DNA from: Lachnospiraceae bacterium
GTDB lineage: Bacteria; Bacillota; Clostridia; Lachnospirales; Lachnospiraceae
DNA: 47,592 nt
Direction of reading: 5' to 3'
Assembly (NCBI GenBank): GCA_022769665.1
Contig: JALEIR010000033.1
Location: 1-47,592 of the forward strand
Numbering within the stretch: position 1 is the stretch's first letter; each line of letters begins with the position of its first letter. The translations under genes and the position numbers were made by a program. Positions 8,840 to 16,599 of the stretch are shown piece after piece. Under the pieces are notes generated by a model. It was not told the DNA's origin. It worked only from the letters and a program-made list of their open reading frames with translations, and ran no database searches.

Positions 8840-8868
8840 TTTATTTACATACTTTTTTTTGATATAAT
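8840..8868 (+). promoter_or_regulatory. Promoter for the class A penicillin-binding protein gene
   Basis: A perfect -10 TATAAT at 8863-8868 with a weak -35 (TTTATT, 8840-8845) at 17-base spacing. About 40 bases lie between it and the ATG at 8908. Confidence 0.65.
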
Positions 8869-8907
8869 GAATCGGATAGTTGTATTTACAAAGAAAGGCG
8901 AAGTTGA

Positions 8908-11598
8908 ATGAATTACGGTAAAAAGGGTGTCCGAGCAAAGCAGAGGGCACTGAATTCCAAAACAGTAAAAATAGAAAGAAAAATATTGTTGGGACTGTTG
9001 AAGCTTGTCCTGGTCGCCATCGTAGGTGTCGGTATCTGCGGTGTTGCGGCAGGTCTGGGTGCCTTTAAAGGCATTCTGGCTTCCACACCCACCATCCGCT
9101 TCGGCGATGTTGTTGCTTCCGGTCAGGCAACCATTGTATATGACTGTGAAGGCAACGAAATCGACCAGTATGTCAGCAGCAACTCCAATCGTCTCCGCAT
9201 CGAGTCCATGGACCAACTGCCTGATTATCTCGGAAAAGCTTTCGTCGCAATTGAGGACGAGCGTTTCTACCAGCATAACGGTATCGACTTCAAGGGAATC
9301 CTTCGTGCCGGTTATCAGTTTATCAAAACCGGCGGTGAAGAGACACAGGGTGCCAGTACCATTACCCAACAGCTTTTAAAGAACACAATCTTCACGGATT
9401 GGACTTCCGAGGGAAAAAACAAAATCAAGAAAATAAAACGAAAGCTTCAGGAGCAGTATCTGGCTCTGGAAATCTCCAAATATTACGAGAAGGATTTGAT
9501 TCTGCTGGAGTACATGAATGCCATCAACCTCGGTCAGAATACTCTGGGAGTGGAGGCTGCTTCCAAGCGTTACTTCGGCAAATCCGCAAGTGATTTGACT
9601 GTCTCCGAAGCAGCAGTCATCGCATGTATCACCCAGAATCCTTCCGGCTACAACCCGATTCGTCATCCCGAGGCCAATGCAAAGCGACGTGAAAAATGTC
9701 TGAATATCATGTTAAAACTTGATTTCATTACCCAGGCTCAGTATGACGAAGCCATCGCCGACACCGAGGATGTATATGAGCGTATCGGCAACTATGATAT
9801 CGACTACCGTGAAAATGTCAATACTACCTCCGGTTCCTATTTTTCCGATGCTCTTTATGAACAGGTACTCAACGATTTGGTGGAGGATGCCGGTTATGAT
9901 CAGGCAACTGCCGAAAAGATATTGACATCAGGCGGTTTAAAGATAGAATCCACCATGGACCCTACCATACAGGCTATCGTGGATGAAGAATTTGCCAATC
10001 CCGACAATTATCCTTCCGATGTAAAATGGCTCTTAAACTATGCGCTTACCATAACGGACAACGATGGCAATAAACATAATTACAGCAAGGAAAATATGAC
10101 CAGTTGGTTTAAGGCAAACAAGAGCTCTAAGTTTACTCTTCTTTTTTCCTCACAGGATGCTGCTTATGAAGCAATCGACACTTACCGGGCAGCTATGATG
10201 GAGGAATTGGGCGTTACAGAGACTGACGACAACTATGAAGAATCCATCTCCATGACTCCTCAGCCTCAGAGTGCCCTTGTCATTGAGGATCAGACCACCG
10301 GCTATGTAAAGGCTCTGATAGGCGGACGCGGTGCCAAAGAGGGAAGGCGGACCTGGAACCGTGCGACAGATACCGTGCGTTCCCCCGGTTCTACCTTCAA
10401 GGTTCTGGCTTCTTTTGCTCCGGCCCTGGACAGTGCCGGTCAGACACTTGCAACAGTGTACAACGATGCCCCCTTCAACTATGATGACGGTACTCCCGTC
10501 AAAAACTGGTATAAAACCGGCTATAAGGGTGTCTGCTCTATCCGCGATGCTATCTGCCAGTCCATGAATATCATCGCAGTGAAAACCGAAACAGTCATCG
10601 GTCCTCAGCTGGGATACGATTATCTGCTGAACTTTGGTTTTACTACCCTGACAGACGGTGTCGTCATCAATGATAAAATTTATACGGATGTCAACCAAAC
10701 TCTTGCTCTGGGCGGTCTGACCTACGGTGTCACTCCTTATGAGATTAACGCTGCTTATGCCGCCATCGCCAACCTGGGTACCTATATAGAACCGAAGCTG
10801 TACACTAGAGTTCTTGACTCCGACGGCAACGTTCTTTTGGACAACACAAATCCGGCCCGCAGACAGGTTCTGAAAGAATCAACTGCCTTTCTGCTGACGG
10901 ATGCCATGGTGGATGTAGTTACTGCCCCCAACGGCACGGCAAAGAGCGTAGCCTTCGGAAACATGGCAATTGCAGGAAAAACCGGTACCTCCACAGGTCC
11001 CAAGGATGTTTGGTTCTGCGGATATACTCCTTACTATACCTGCTCTGTCTGGACAGGCTATGACAACAATGAGGATATGGGTTCCAAGGAAACCAGCTTG
11101 TCCAGAACGTTATGGAGGGCCGTTATGAAAAGAGTTCACGAGGATTTGCCCGCCGAGCAGTTCCCTGTTCCTCAGGGACTGGTACAGGCAGAGGTATGCA
11201 GCCGCTCCGGTCTGCTGCCCATCCCCGGTCTCTGCGACGACTGTATCGTTACGGAATATTTTGCAGAAGGAACTGTTCCCACAGAAAGCTGTAACATTCA
11301 CTATGAAGGTGATATCTGTGCATATGACGGATTACCTGCCAGCCCCGAATGTCCTTTCAAGGTGTACGGCCGGACTGAAAGACCTTTGATAGAGGATGCT
11401 TCCCTGATTCCCGGCTCAACCATGATTGTTGAAAACCCGGACGGCACGCAAACCGCTATTACTCCCAATACTTCAGACCACTGTCAGCACGATGCAACTT
11501 TCTTCGCCAACCCTGACTACGAGTCTGTTATCAACAGTCAGCAGTGGGAAATCAATACGAGAAATGCCGCTGCTGCTGCGGCGGCCGAAGGTCAATAA
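8908..11598 (+). CDS. Class A penicillin-binding protein (PBP1A type)
   Basis: A bifunctional peptidoglycan synthase: glycosyltransferase (GT51) plus transpeptidase. A cationic cytoplasmic start and one membrane helix (about 27-52) are followed by the GT51 domain with catalytic E116 in EDERFYQHNGIDF and the QGASTITQQLLKN motif. The transpeptidase shows all three penicillin-binding motifs: S495-T-F-K, S552-M-N and K691-T-G. The last 130 residues contain several cysteines (CSRSG, CDDC) and an Ala-rich end. At 896 residues it is slightly long for the family. It is one of few plus-strand genes, with its own promoter, divergent from yigZ. Confidence 0.97.
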   Translation: MNYGKKGVRAKQRALNSKTVKIERKILLGLLKLVLVAIVGVGICGVAAGLGAFKGILASTPTIRFGDVVASGQATIVYDCEGNEIDQYVSSNSNRLRIESMDQLPDYLGKAFVAIEDERFYQHNGIDFKGILRAGYQFIKTGGEETQGASTITQQLLKNTIFTDWTSEGKNKIKKIKRKLQEQYLALEISKYYEKDLILLEYMNAINLGQNTLGVEAASKRYFGKSASDLTVSEAAVIACITQNPSGYNPIRHPEANAKRREKCLNIMLKLDFITQAQYDEAIADTEDVYERIGNYDIDYRENVNTTSGSYFSDALYEQVLNDLVEDAGYDQATAEKILTSGGLKIESTMDPTIQAIVDEEFANPDNYPSDVKWLLNYALTITDNDGNKHNYSKENMTSWFKANKSSKFTLLFSSQDAAYEAIDTYRAAMMEELGVTETDDNYEESISMTPQPQSALVIEDQTTGYVKALIGGRGAKEGRRTWNRATDTVRSPGSTFKVLASFAPALDSAGQTLATVYNDAPFNYDDGTPVKNWYKTGYKGVCSIRDAICQSMNIIAVKTETVIGPQLGYDYLLNFGFTTLTDGVVINDKIYTDVNQTLALGGLTYGVTPYEINAAYAAIANLGTYIEPKLYTRVLDSDGNVLLDNTNPARRQVLKESTAFLLTDAMVDVVTAPNGTAKSVAFGNMAIAGKTGTSTGPKDVWFCGYTPYYTCSVWTGYDNNEDMGSKETSLSRTLWRAVMKRVHEDLPAEQFPVPQGLVQAEVCSRSGLLPIPGLCDDCIVTEYFAEGTVPTESCNIHYEGDICAYDGLPASPECPFKVYGRTERPLIEDASLIPGSTMIVENPDGTQTAITPNTSDHCQHDATFFANPDYESVINSQQWEINTRNAAAAAAAEGQ

Positions 11599-11619
11599 AC
11601 AATATAAGCCACAAAAAAT

Positions 11620-11662
11620 TTCCCACGGGACAGTGACGAAGGATTGCACTTTTCCGTGGGAA
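11620..11662 (+). other. Nine-base inverted repeat around a promoter -35
   Basis: TTCCCACGG (11620-11628) pairs exactly with CCGTGGGAA (11654-11662). It follows the penicillin-binding protein stop without a T-run, so it is a poor terminator. The right arm lies in the spacer of the downstream promoter and the -35 lies in the loop, so it may be an operator or a structure that modulates read-through. Confidence 0.5.
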
Positions 11663-11673
11663 TATGTTATAAT
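11644..11673 (+). promoter_or_regulatory. Extended -10 promoter for the 96-residue protein
   Basis: TTGCAC, 18-base spacer, TATAAT at 11668-11673, with TG at 11665-11666 forming an extended -10. Transcription would start about 50 bases before the ATG at 11730. Confidence 0.8.
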
Positions 11674-11729
11674 GTACGCGAGCAGAAAACCAAGCGACGC
11701 CCCGGCGTCATGAAGAGCGAGGTCACACC

Positions 11730-12020
11730 ATGGAACAACCATTGTATACTACTTTAAAGGTGAATAATGAAATCGAGCTTTGTGAAATAACAGATCCTGA
11801 ATGCAAACAGCTTATTGAACGTAAGCTGCTTAAGGAACGCATTTCCTATTATATTCGTTGGATGAAACCTTCTCTTTTCCATCGAAACAAAAATGCATGC
11901 ATCATCTGTGTAAATGAAAATGTAAAAGAAGCTGCAGAGGATTTGGTTCGTTCGGTATGCGACGAAAAAGGATACTCAGTCAAATTTCTCATGCGCAAGT
12001 CTTCGAACCAATATTTATAG
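11730..12020 (+). CDS. Unknown 96-residue protein
   Basis: I do not recognise a family. The protein is small, soluble and charged, with a central aromatic stretch (RISYYIRWMKPSLFHRNK) followed by ACIICVNENVKEAAEDL and a basic end. The alternating strand-helix look suggests a compact alpha/beta fold. A clear extended -10 promoter upstream and a sensible start support a real gene. Its last 32 bases overlap, tail to tail, the end of the MATE gene on the other strand, so the two transcripts are complementary there and share no ordinary terminator. Confidence 0.75.
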   Translation: MEQPLYTTLKVNNEIELCEITDPECKQLIERKLLKERISYYIRWMKPSLFHRNKNACIICVNENVKEAAEDLVRSVCDEKGYSVKFLMRKSSNQYL

Positions 12021-13335
12021 TCTCTTTTCCCATCAGCAGTATTCCTGTGACATCAGCCAGTACCCATCCGATTGGGATGGCGTACCAGATGCCATGCACT
12101 CCGATTCCCGGCACAGCAGCCAGCGTATAAGCCAAAACTACTCTTGTTCCCAGCGATATAATTGTCAAGACAAGAGAAATCCCCGGTCGATTGATTCCTC
12201 TGAAATATCCATACAGCAGAAACAGAATTCCGATTCCTATGTAAAAAGCTCCTTCTATGTGCAAATATTCTATTCCTGTTTTCAGGATTTCCGTCTCTTC
12301 CGGCTTTACAAATATCAACATTAACTCTCTTGCCATTCCGAATACCAACAAAGATATCAACAGACAGAAACCGACTGACACTCCGATTGCTCTCGACATT
12401 CCCTTTTTAAGACGTTCTTTCTCTCCCGCTCCGTAATTTTGAGAAATAAAAATGGAAAACGCATTTCCAAATTCCTGGGCAGGCATATATGCAAAAGTGT
12501 CAATTTTTACTGCAGCCGCAAATGCAGCCATAACAACTGTTCCGAAGCTGTTCACCAATCCCTGAATCAAAAGAATCCCAAAATTCATAACCGATTGCTG
12601 CGCAGAAGTGATGGCTGAAAACCGGAAAATCTCCTTCATGGGCTTCTCACAGTTTACAAATTCTCTGAATGAAAAACGAAAACGAGGTTCCCTTACCCAT
12701 GTATATATTCCAAGTCCAATACCGGAAAAAGCCTGGGCTGCCACTGTTGCCCATGCAGCCCCTTCCAGTCCCCACCCCAGATTCAAGACAAAAAATAAGT
12801 CCAGTACTACATTGCACACCGAAGCGATTCCAAGAAAAAACAAGGGTACCACGGAATTACCCACAGCCCGCAGTACAAAGGCAAAAAAGTTATAAAGAAA
12901 AACAAAGAAAATACCATAAAAGACAATGGTAGTATATCTCTCCATCAATTCAAACAATTCAGCAGGTGTCTGCAATATGCGCAGAATAGGTTTCTGAAGC
13001 GCCAGGACCGCAAGGCATATCCCCAATGCAATAAGCCCGATTAGTACAAAAGATGACAGCATGCAATTGCGCAACATCCTGTCTTCCCTTTTTCCGAAAT
13101 AAAATGACATCATTGCGCCGCTTCCCATGCATAGTCCTATCAGAACCGATGTCAAAAAAGTCATCAGCGAATAAGCTGAGCCTACGGCAGCCAGTGCATC
13201 TGCTCCCACATATTTTCCCACTACCCAAGTATCTATGATATTGTATAGCTGCTGCAGCATATTTCCCAGTATCATGGGACCTGCAAAGCACAGTAATACT
13301 TTTACAACATTTCCCTTCGTCAAATCATGTTTCAT
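11989..13335 (-). CDS. MATE-family multidrug/cation antiporter (second copy)
   Basis: A 448-residue, twelve-helix exporter from a different MATE branch than the copy at 5151. Marks are the start TKGNVVKVLLCFAGPMILG, the QQLYNIIDTWVVGKYVG motif, ALAAVGSAYSLM, and SIFISQNYGAGEKER in the second half. AAAGGA lies eight bases before the ATG. It diverges from azlC across a 90-base gap and overlaps the 3' end of the 96-residue gene. Its C-terminus (GSKTCA) is short after the last helix. Substrate unknown. Confidence 0.95.
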   Translation of the reverse strand: MKHDLTKGNVVKVLLCFAGPMILGNMLQQLYNIIDTWVVGKYVGADALAAVGSAYSLMTFLTSVLIGLCMGSGAMMSFYFGKREDRMLRNCMLSSFVLIGLIALGICLAVLALQKPILRILQTPAELFELMERYTTIVFYGIFFVFLYNFFAFVLRAVGNSVVPLFFLGIASVCNVVLDLFFVLNLGWGLEGAAWATVAAQAFSGIGLGIYTWVREPRFRFSFREFVNCEKPMKEIFRFSAITSAQQSVMNFGILLIQGLVNSFGTVVMAAFAAAVKIDTFAYMPAQEFGNAFSIFISQNYGAGEKERLKKGMSRAIGVSVGFCLLISLLVFGMARELMLIFVKPEETEILKTGIEYLHIEGAFYIGIGILFLLYGYFRGINRPGISLVLTIISLGTRVVLAYTLAAVPGIGVHGIWYAIPIGWVLADVTGILLMGKETINIGSKTCA

Positions 13336-13347
13336 GAAAAATATCCT

Positions 13348-13376
13348 TTTACATATGAATCCGATACTGCTATAAT
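13348..13376 (+). promoter_or_regulatory. Sigma-A promoter for azlCD
   Basis: TTTACA at 13348-13353, 17-base spacer, perfect TATAAT at 13371-13376. A small GGCGG/CCGCC hairpin follows in the leader before the AAAGGTGG ribosome binding site. Confidence 0.87.
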
Positions 13377-13425
13377 GTCTTTTGGCGGCTTTCCGCCGAC
13401 TTTACCCAAAGGTGGTACATAAGAT

Positions 13426-14148
13426 ATGAAATCTCACAGTAAAGCACTTTATGAAGGCTTTCGGGATGGCATTCCTATCGGCCTCGGCTACCTCGCTGTC
13501 TCCTTTTCTCTGGGTGTTGCGGCAAGAAGCGCAGGACTGACTGCATTTCAAGGCTTCCTCGCCAGCCTGCTCAATAACGCATCTGCCGGTGAATACGCAG
13601 GTTTTACGGTGATTGCCGCAAATGCGTCCTATTTTGAAATGTTTTTTATGACGCTGATTGCCAATGCCAGATATTTGCTGATGAGCTGTGCGCTGAGTCA
13701 GAAGTTCTCTCCCGATACACCGCTGATTCATCGGTTGCTTGTAGGCTACGATGTCACGGATGAAATATTCGGCATCACCATCGCACGCCCCGGAATCCTG
13801 GATCCCTTCTACACATACGGAGCTATCCTCATCGCTGCTCCCTGCTGGGCCGGCGGAACCGCACTGGGCGTTGTTGCGGGAAACGTTCTGCCATCCAGAG
13901 CTGTAAGTGCACTGAGCGTAGCACTGTTTGGTATGTTTTTGGCAATCATTATTCCACCCGCAAAAAAGAATAAGGTGATTGCGGTCTGTGTGGCAGTGAG
14001 CTTTGCTGCCAGCTTTACAGCAGCACACCTTCCCCTTATTTCCCAGCTTTCAAGCGGTACGAGGACCATCATTCTGACTGTGGTAATCTCCGGCATTGCT
14101 GCCGCGCTTTTCCCTGTCGGAGAAGAGGAGGCGGAACATGACTCATAA
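13426..14148 (+). CDS. azlC: AzlC-type branched-chain amino acid exporter, large subunit
   Basis: AzlC and its small partner AzlD form an exporter for branched-chain amino acids or analogues in the cytoplasmic membrane. The 240 residues begin with the typical ALYEGFRDGIPIGLGYLAVSF, followed by SLGVAARSAGLT, an AGEYAGF motif and NARYLLMSCALSQ; seven or so helices are expected. AAAGGTGG lies nine bases before the ATG. azlD starts inside the last codons of azlC, which implies translational coupling. No Lrp-like regulator is adjacent. Confidence 0.94.
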   Translation: MKSHSKALYEGFRDGIPIGLGYLAVSFSLGVAARSAGLTAFQGFLASLLNNASAGEYAGFTVIAANASYFEMFFMTLIANARYLLMSCALSQKFSPDTPLIHRLLVGYDVTDEIFGITIARPGILDPFYTYGAILIAAPCWAGGTALGVVAGNVLPSRAVSALSVALFGMFLAIIIPPAKKNKVIAVCVAVSFAASFTAAHLPLISQLSSGTRTIILTVVISGIAAALFPVGEEEAEHDS

Positions 14149-14446
14149 CAACTATCTGTACATTGCTATCATGGCCGGTGTCACATATGCTATCCGTGTA
14201 TTACCGCTTACTTTGATTCGCAAACAAATTAAAAATAAGTTTTTGAAGTCCTTTTTATACTATGTTCCATACGTCACCTTGGCTGTTATGACCTTCCCGG
14301 CCATCATGGAAGCTACCCAGTCTCCCGTTGCCGGAATTGCTGCCTTAATCATCGGTATAGTAGCCGCATGGCTGGGGGCAGGCCTGTTCCCCGTAGCCGT
14401 GCTCTGTTGTCTGGTCGTATTTATACTGGAACTGTTTCTGGTGTAG
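14138..14446 (+). CDS. azlD: AzlD-type branched-chain amino acid exporter, small subunit
   Basis: A 102-residue protein of four hydrophobic segments, the usual size and shape of AzlD. It starts MTHNNYLYIAIMAGVTYAIRVLPLTL, the family's characteristic opening with the Arg-Val-Leu-Pro turn in helix 1. The ATG at 14138 overlaps the azlC stop by 11 bases, with GAGGAGG upstream inside azlC. A hairpin terminator follows at once. Confidence 0.93.
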   Translation: MTHNNYLYIAIMAGVTYAIRVLPLTLIRKQIKNKFLKSFLYYVPYVTLAVMTFPAIMEATQSPVAGIAALIIGIVAAWLGAGLFPVAVLCCLVVFILELFLV

Positions 14447-14470
14447 CGTCTTCTGCGCTACACCATTTTC
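14440..14470 (+). terminator. Terminator after azlD, possibly bidirectional
   Basis: Arms GGTGTAGCG (14440-14448) and CGCTACACC (14456-14464) followed by ATTTTC. It contains the azlD stop codon and lies between the converging azlD and thiamine pyrophosphokinase genes. Confidence 0.8.
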
Positions 14471-15125
14471 ATGTATAGGCTATCATGCAGACAAGAGTAC
14501 CGTCCTCTACTGCTATCGCAGCCGCTTCCCCAATAAATTCATTGCTGATGCCGACAGGAAAATCATTTCTTATAACAGCATGCTCCAAGGAATATTTCAT
14601 TCCTTCGATTGTAATTCCTCTTGATTCCTCCACTAGCGAAAACAGGGACAGATATCCCTCCAGACCTGCCTGAAAATGAACCGCCTCATTCTTAATAATC
14701 AGCATCATTCCTGTTCCGTCCACCAGATACCCTGTCGCTCCCCTGTTTTTTAAATAAATCAGGCACTGTATATTTGCCAATGTATGGTCAAATCTTCCTC
14801 CGGTTCCTGCATAAATGCGGAAGTCTGTATATCCCCGTTTTAAACCTTCCTTCAAAGCTGCCAACGTATCCGTATCATCCTTTTCGCAGGGCAGGCGCAA
14901 TATCCGTTCCGGAATTTGCTGTTCCAGCTTTTCAATTGCCAATGCTTCCTGCTCACTGACAGAATCAAAGTCTCCCAGAATCAAATCCGGCTCAACATTC
15001 AATATTCCGCAATAGCTTAATCCTCCGTCCACAGCGATTACAAAATCTTCTTCTCCCACCGGGACCTCTCCCAGTGTCAAATCGCCGGCACAAATCACAA
15101 TACATTTTCCTTTTCTTTTACTCAT
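14469..15125 (-). CDS. thiN: Thiamine pyrophosphokinase
   Basis: Transfers pyrophosphate from ATP to thiamine, giving thiamine diphosphate. The N-terminal catalytic domain (about 1-130) has VIAVDGGLSYCG, LILGDFDSV, KDDTDTLAALKEGL and GTGGRFDHTLANIQ, which hold the ATP/Mg site; the C-terminal beta domain binds thiamine. The ATG at 15123-15125 (218 residues) has GGAG six bases upstream; a TTG 15 bases earlier is less likely. It lies after a small membrane-protein gene, and the two are probably cotranscribed. No TPP riboswitch is visible upstream. Confidence 0.94.
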   Translation of the reverse strand: MSKRKGKCIVICAGDLTLGEVPVGEEDFVIAVDGGLSYCGILNVEPDLILGDFDSVSEQEALAIEKLEQQIPERILRLPCEKDDTDTLAALKEGLKRGYTDFRIYAGTGGRFDHTLANIQCLIYLKNRGATGYLVDGTGMMLIIKNEAVHFQAGLEGYLSLFSLVEESRGITIEGMKYSLEHAVIRNDFPVGISNEFIGEAAAIAVEDGTLVCMIAYT

Positions 15126-15160
15126 ATCATGCTCCGTCAATTAATTTTTTGTTTCCCGGC

Positions 15161-15529
15161 TTATCTTTCTAAAGCTTCTCCATCCACACTTTTCCCGCAC
15201 AATGCATAAATCCGGTCATATTGTTCATACATTCTCTGCACACCGTTTTCCAGAAAATAATAGTGTCTGATATAAGGGATCAACAATGTCAAAAGTGCGC
15301 CGAACAGAACGAGCAAGCCGATGGAAAACGAAAACAACAATGTGATAAAAACAGCAAAAGCAAGCACCGCAAACAAACAAGTCACAATCAGGTGAATCAA
15401 CCGTTCATGCTGAAAAAATTGAATCTGAACCAAATGTTCTTTGCGTACCTTTTCATAATCATCGGAAGAATTCTGTTCTTCCAGCAACATGTCTATAGAT
15501 TTCATATAGGTCATCATACGTTTTCTCAT
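15161..15529 (-). CDS. Small membrane protein, two transmembrane segments
   Basis: I do not recognise a named family. The 122 residues have a charged N-terminal helix (about 1-45), two adjacent hydrophobic segments (about 45-85) forming a hairpin, and a Tyr-rich amphipathic C-terminus. No catalytic motif is visible. AGGAGG lies seven bases before the ATG. It probably heads the transcript with thiN and may be coupled to a tiny upstream frame whose stop overlaps its start. Confidence 0.8.
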   Translation of the reverse strand: MRKRMMTYMKSIDMLLEEQNSSDDYEKVRKEHLVQIQFFQHERLIHLIVTCLFAVLAFAVFITLLFSFSIGLLVLFGALLTLLIPYIRHYYFLENGVQRMYEQYDRIYALCGKSVDGEALER

Positions 15530-15591
15530 GGGAACCTCCTAAATATATCAGGCTGAGCTTCCGGCTTGTAAGCTGTATATTCATCTATCAT
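15526..15591 (-). CDS. Possible 21-codon small protein coupled to the next gene
   Basis: A short frame starting MIDEYTAYKPEAQP with AGGAGG eleven bases before its ATG. Its TGA overlaps the ATG of the 122-residue membrane protein (ATGA), the usual sign of translational coupling, and the second gene's AGGAGG lies inside this frame. It may be a genuine small protein or a leader that brings ribosomes to the next start. The evidence is positional only. The flanking 15610-15772 stretch holds no other recognisable gene. Confidence 0.4.
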   Translation of the reverse strand: MIDEYTAYKPEAQPDIFRRFP

Positions 15592-15772
15592 TCATTAGTA
15601 TACCTCCTGATTTTCAAACTTGCAATGCCGCGTCCCCCTTCTGCAAATTAACAATTTGCTTCATATCCGCATCTTCACTTCTGCAATCTATCGCTTTGGA
15701 GGAAACCGCTATTTCTCACATTCTGAATGCTGAAAGAGAAAAGTTGCAAAAAGCTGTTTCCATCAGCTGCGA

Positions 15773-15809
15773 CAAAAAATGCGGAAGCCCTATCTTAAGG
15801 CTTCCGCAT
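15773..15809 (-). terminator. Terminator after tRNA-Thr
   Basis: An 11-pair hairpin ATGCGGAAGCC/GGCTTCCGCAT (15779-15789 with 15799-15809) followed on the minus strand by six T. Confidence 0.95.
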
Positions 15810-15820
15810 ACTTTTCAAAG

Positions 15821-15893
15821 AGCTGCTGACGGGAATCGGACCCGTGACCTCCGCACTACCAATGCGACGCTCTACCGACTGAGCCACAGCAGC
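15821..15893 (-). tRNA. tRNA-Thr (GGT)
   Basis: A full cloverleaf: acceptor GCTGCTG/CAGCAGC, D-arm GCTC/GAGC, anticodon loop TTGGTAG giving anticodon GGT (codons ACC/ACU), and T-arm ACGGG-TCCGATT-CCCGT. No 3' CCA is encoded. It has its own perfect promoter and terminator. Confidence 0.97.
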
Positions 15894-15925
15894 ATCACGT
15901 GACGCTCTCGCAATCACCGTGATTC

Positions 15926-15954
15926 ATTATAGCAAACGTCATGACGCTTGTCAA
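15926..15954 (-). promoter_or_regulatory. Promoter of tRNA-Thr
   Basis: TTGACA, 17-base spacer, TATAAT on the minus strand: a perfect consensus promoter about 33 bases before the tRNA. Confidence 0.92.
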
Positions 15955-15960
15955 CAAAAA

Positions 15961-16599
15961 TTATTTATTTTTTTCACACAATTCATCCAAAATACCTTGT
16001 AGTACATACGGACGTATTTGCGCCGAATCCATGCAAAAACTCTCCTCCGTAGTAAGTGCCATCATATATGTTATCAGGTGTGAAAACACGGAATAAATCA
16101 TGTACTTCATGGGCAAATCACTTCTCAGTTCTCCGCGTTCCACAGATCTTTTCAACACATTACCGAAAACAGTTGTTGGCAAATATCTCTGTGCTTTCTC
16201 AGAAGTTAGTTTCTGTCTTACCAACTGGCTGAATTCAGAGTTATCTGTCAGCAGATGTACAAATCGCAGGAAGCAGAACTTTCTGCCGTCTTGTTTTCCC
16301 ATCTCATTCAACAGAAAGTCTGTCTGTTCCCGGAATGTTTCTCTTTCCATAAGAGCCTTTTCCAACCAGTCAAAGGTATGTTGAATATAATAGGCTACCG
16401 CACATGCCACAATTTCTTCCTTACTGTCAAAATACTCATATGCGGTACCCTTTCCAATGCCGGCTCTGTCTGTGATGGTGGAGACGCGAAGACTGGATGC
16501 GTCCTCGCCTTCCCCTATCAGTTCAATCACAGCGCGGTATATCTGCTGTACCTTGGGCGGTACATTCTGCATATCTTCTAATCCTGTAATCTTTCCCAT
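15961..16599 (-). CDS. TetR-family regulator of the adjacent RND exporter
   Basis: A 212-residue one-component repressor. Residues 10-60 form the TetR helix-turn-helix (STITDRAGIGKGTAYEYFDSKEE); the rest is the helical ligand-binding and dimer domain. The ATG shares its first base with the stop of the RND gene (TGATG), with GAGG seven bases upstream, so the two are one operon. The regulator being last in the operon suggests autoregulation, and a palindrome at the operon promoter is a fitting operator. Confidence 0.94.
   Translation of the reverse strand: MGKITGLEDMQNVPPKVQQIYRAVIELIGEGEDASSLRVSTITDRAGIGKGTAYEYFDSKEEIVACAVAYYIQHTFDWLEKALMERETFREQTDFLLNEMGKQDGRKFCFLRFVHLLTDNSEFSQLVRQKLTSEKAQRYLPTTVFGNVLKRSVERGELRSDLPMKYMIYSVFSHLITYMMALTTEESFCMDSAQIRPYVLQGILDELCEKNK

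Noticed and set aside
8845..9369. Minus-strand open frame antisense to the penicillin-binding protein start
   Set aside because: It covers the GT51 catalytic region and the divergent promoter; no independent support.
15540..15770. Riboswitch before the thiN transcript
   Set aside because: No TPP-type CUGAGA or equivalent core; only short hairpins and a tiny frame.
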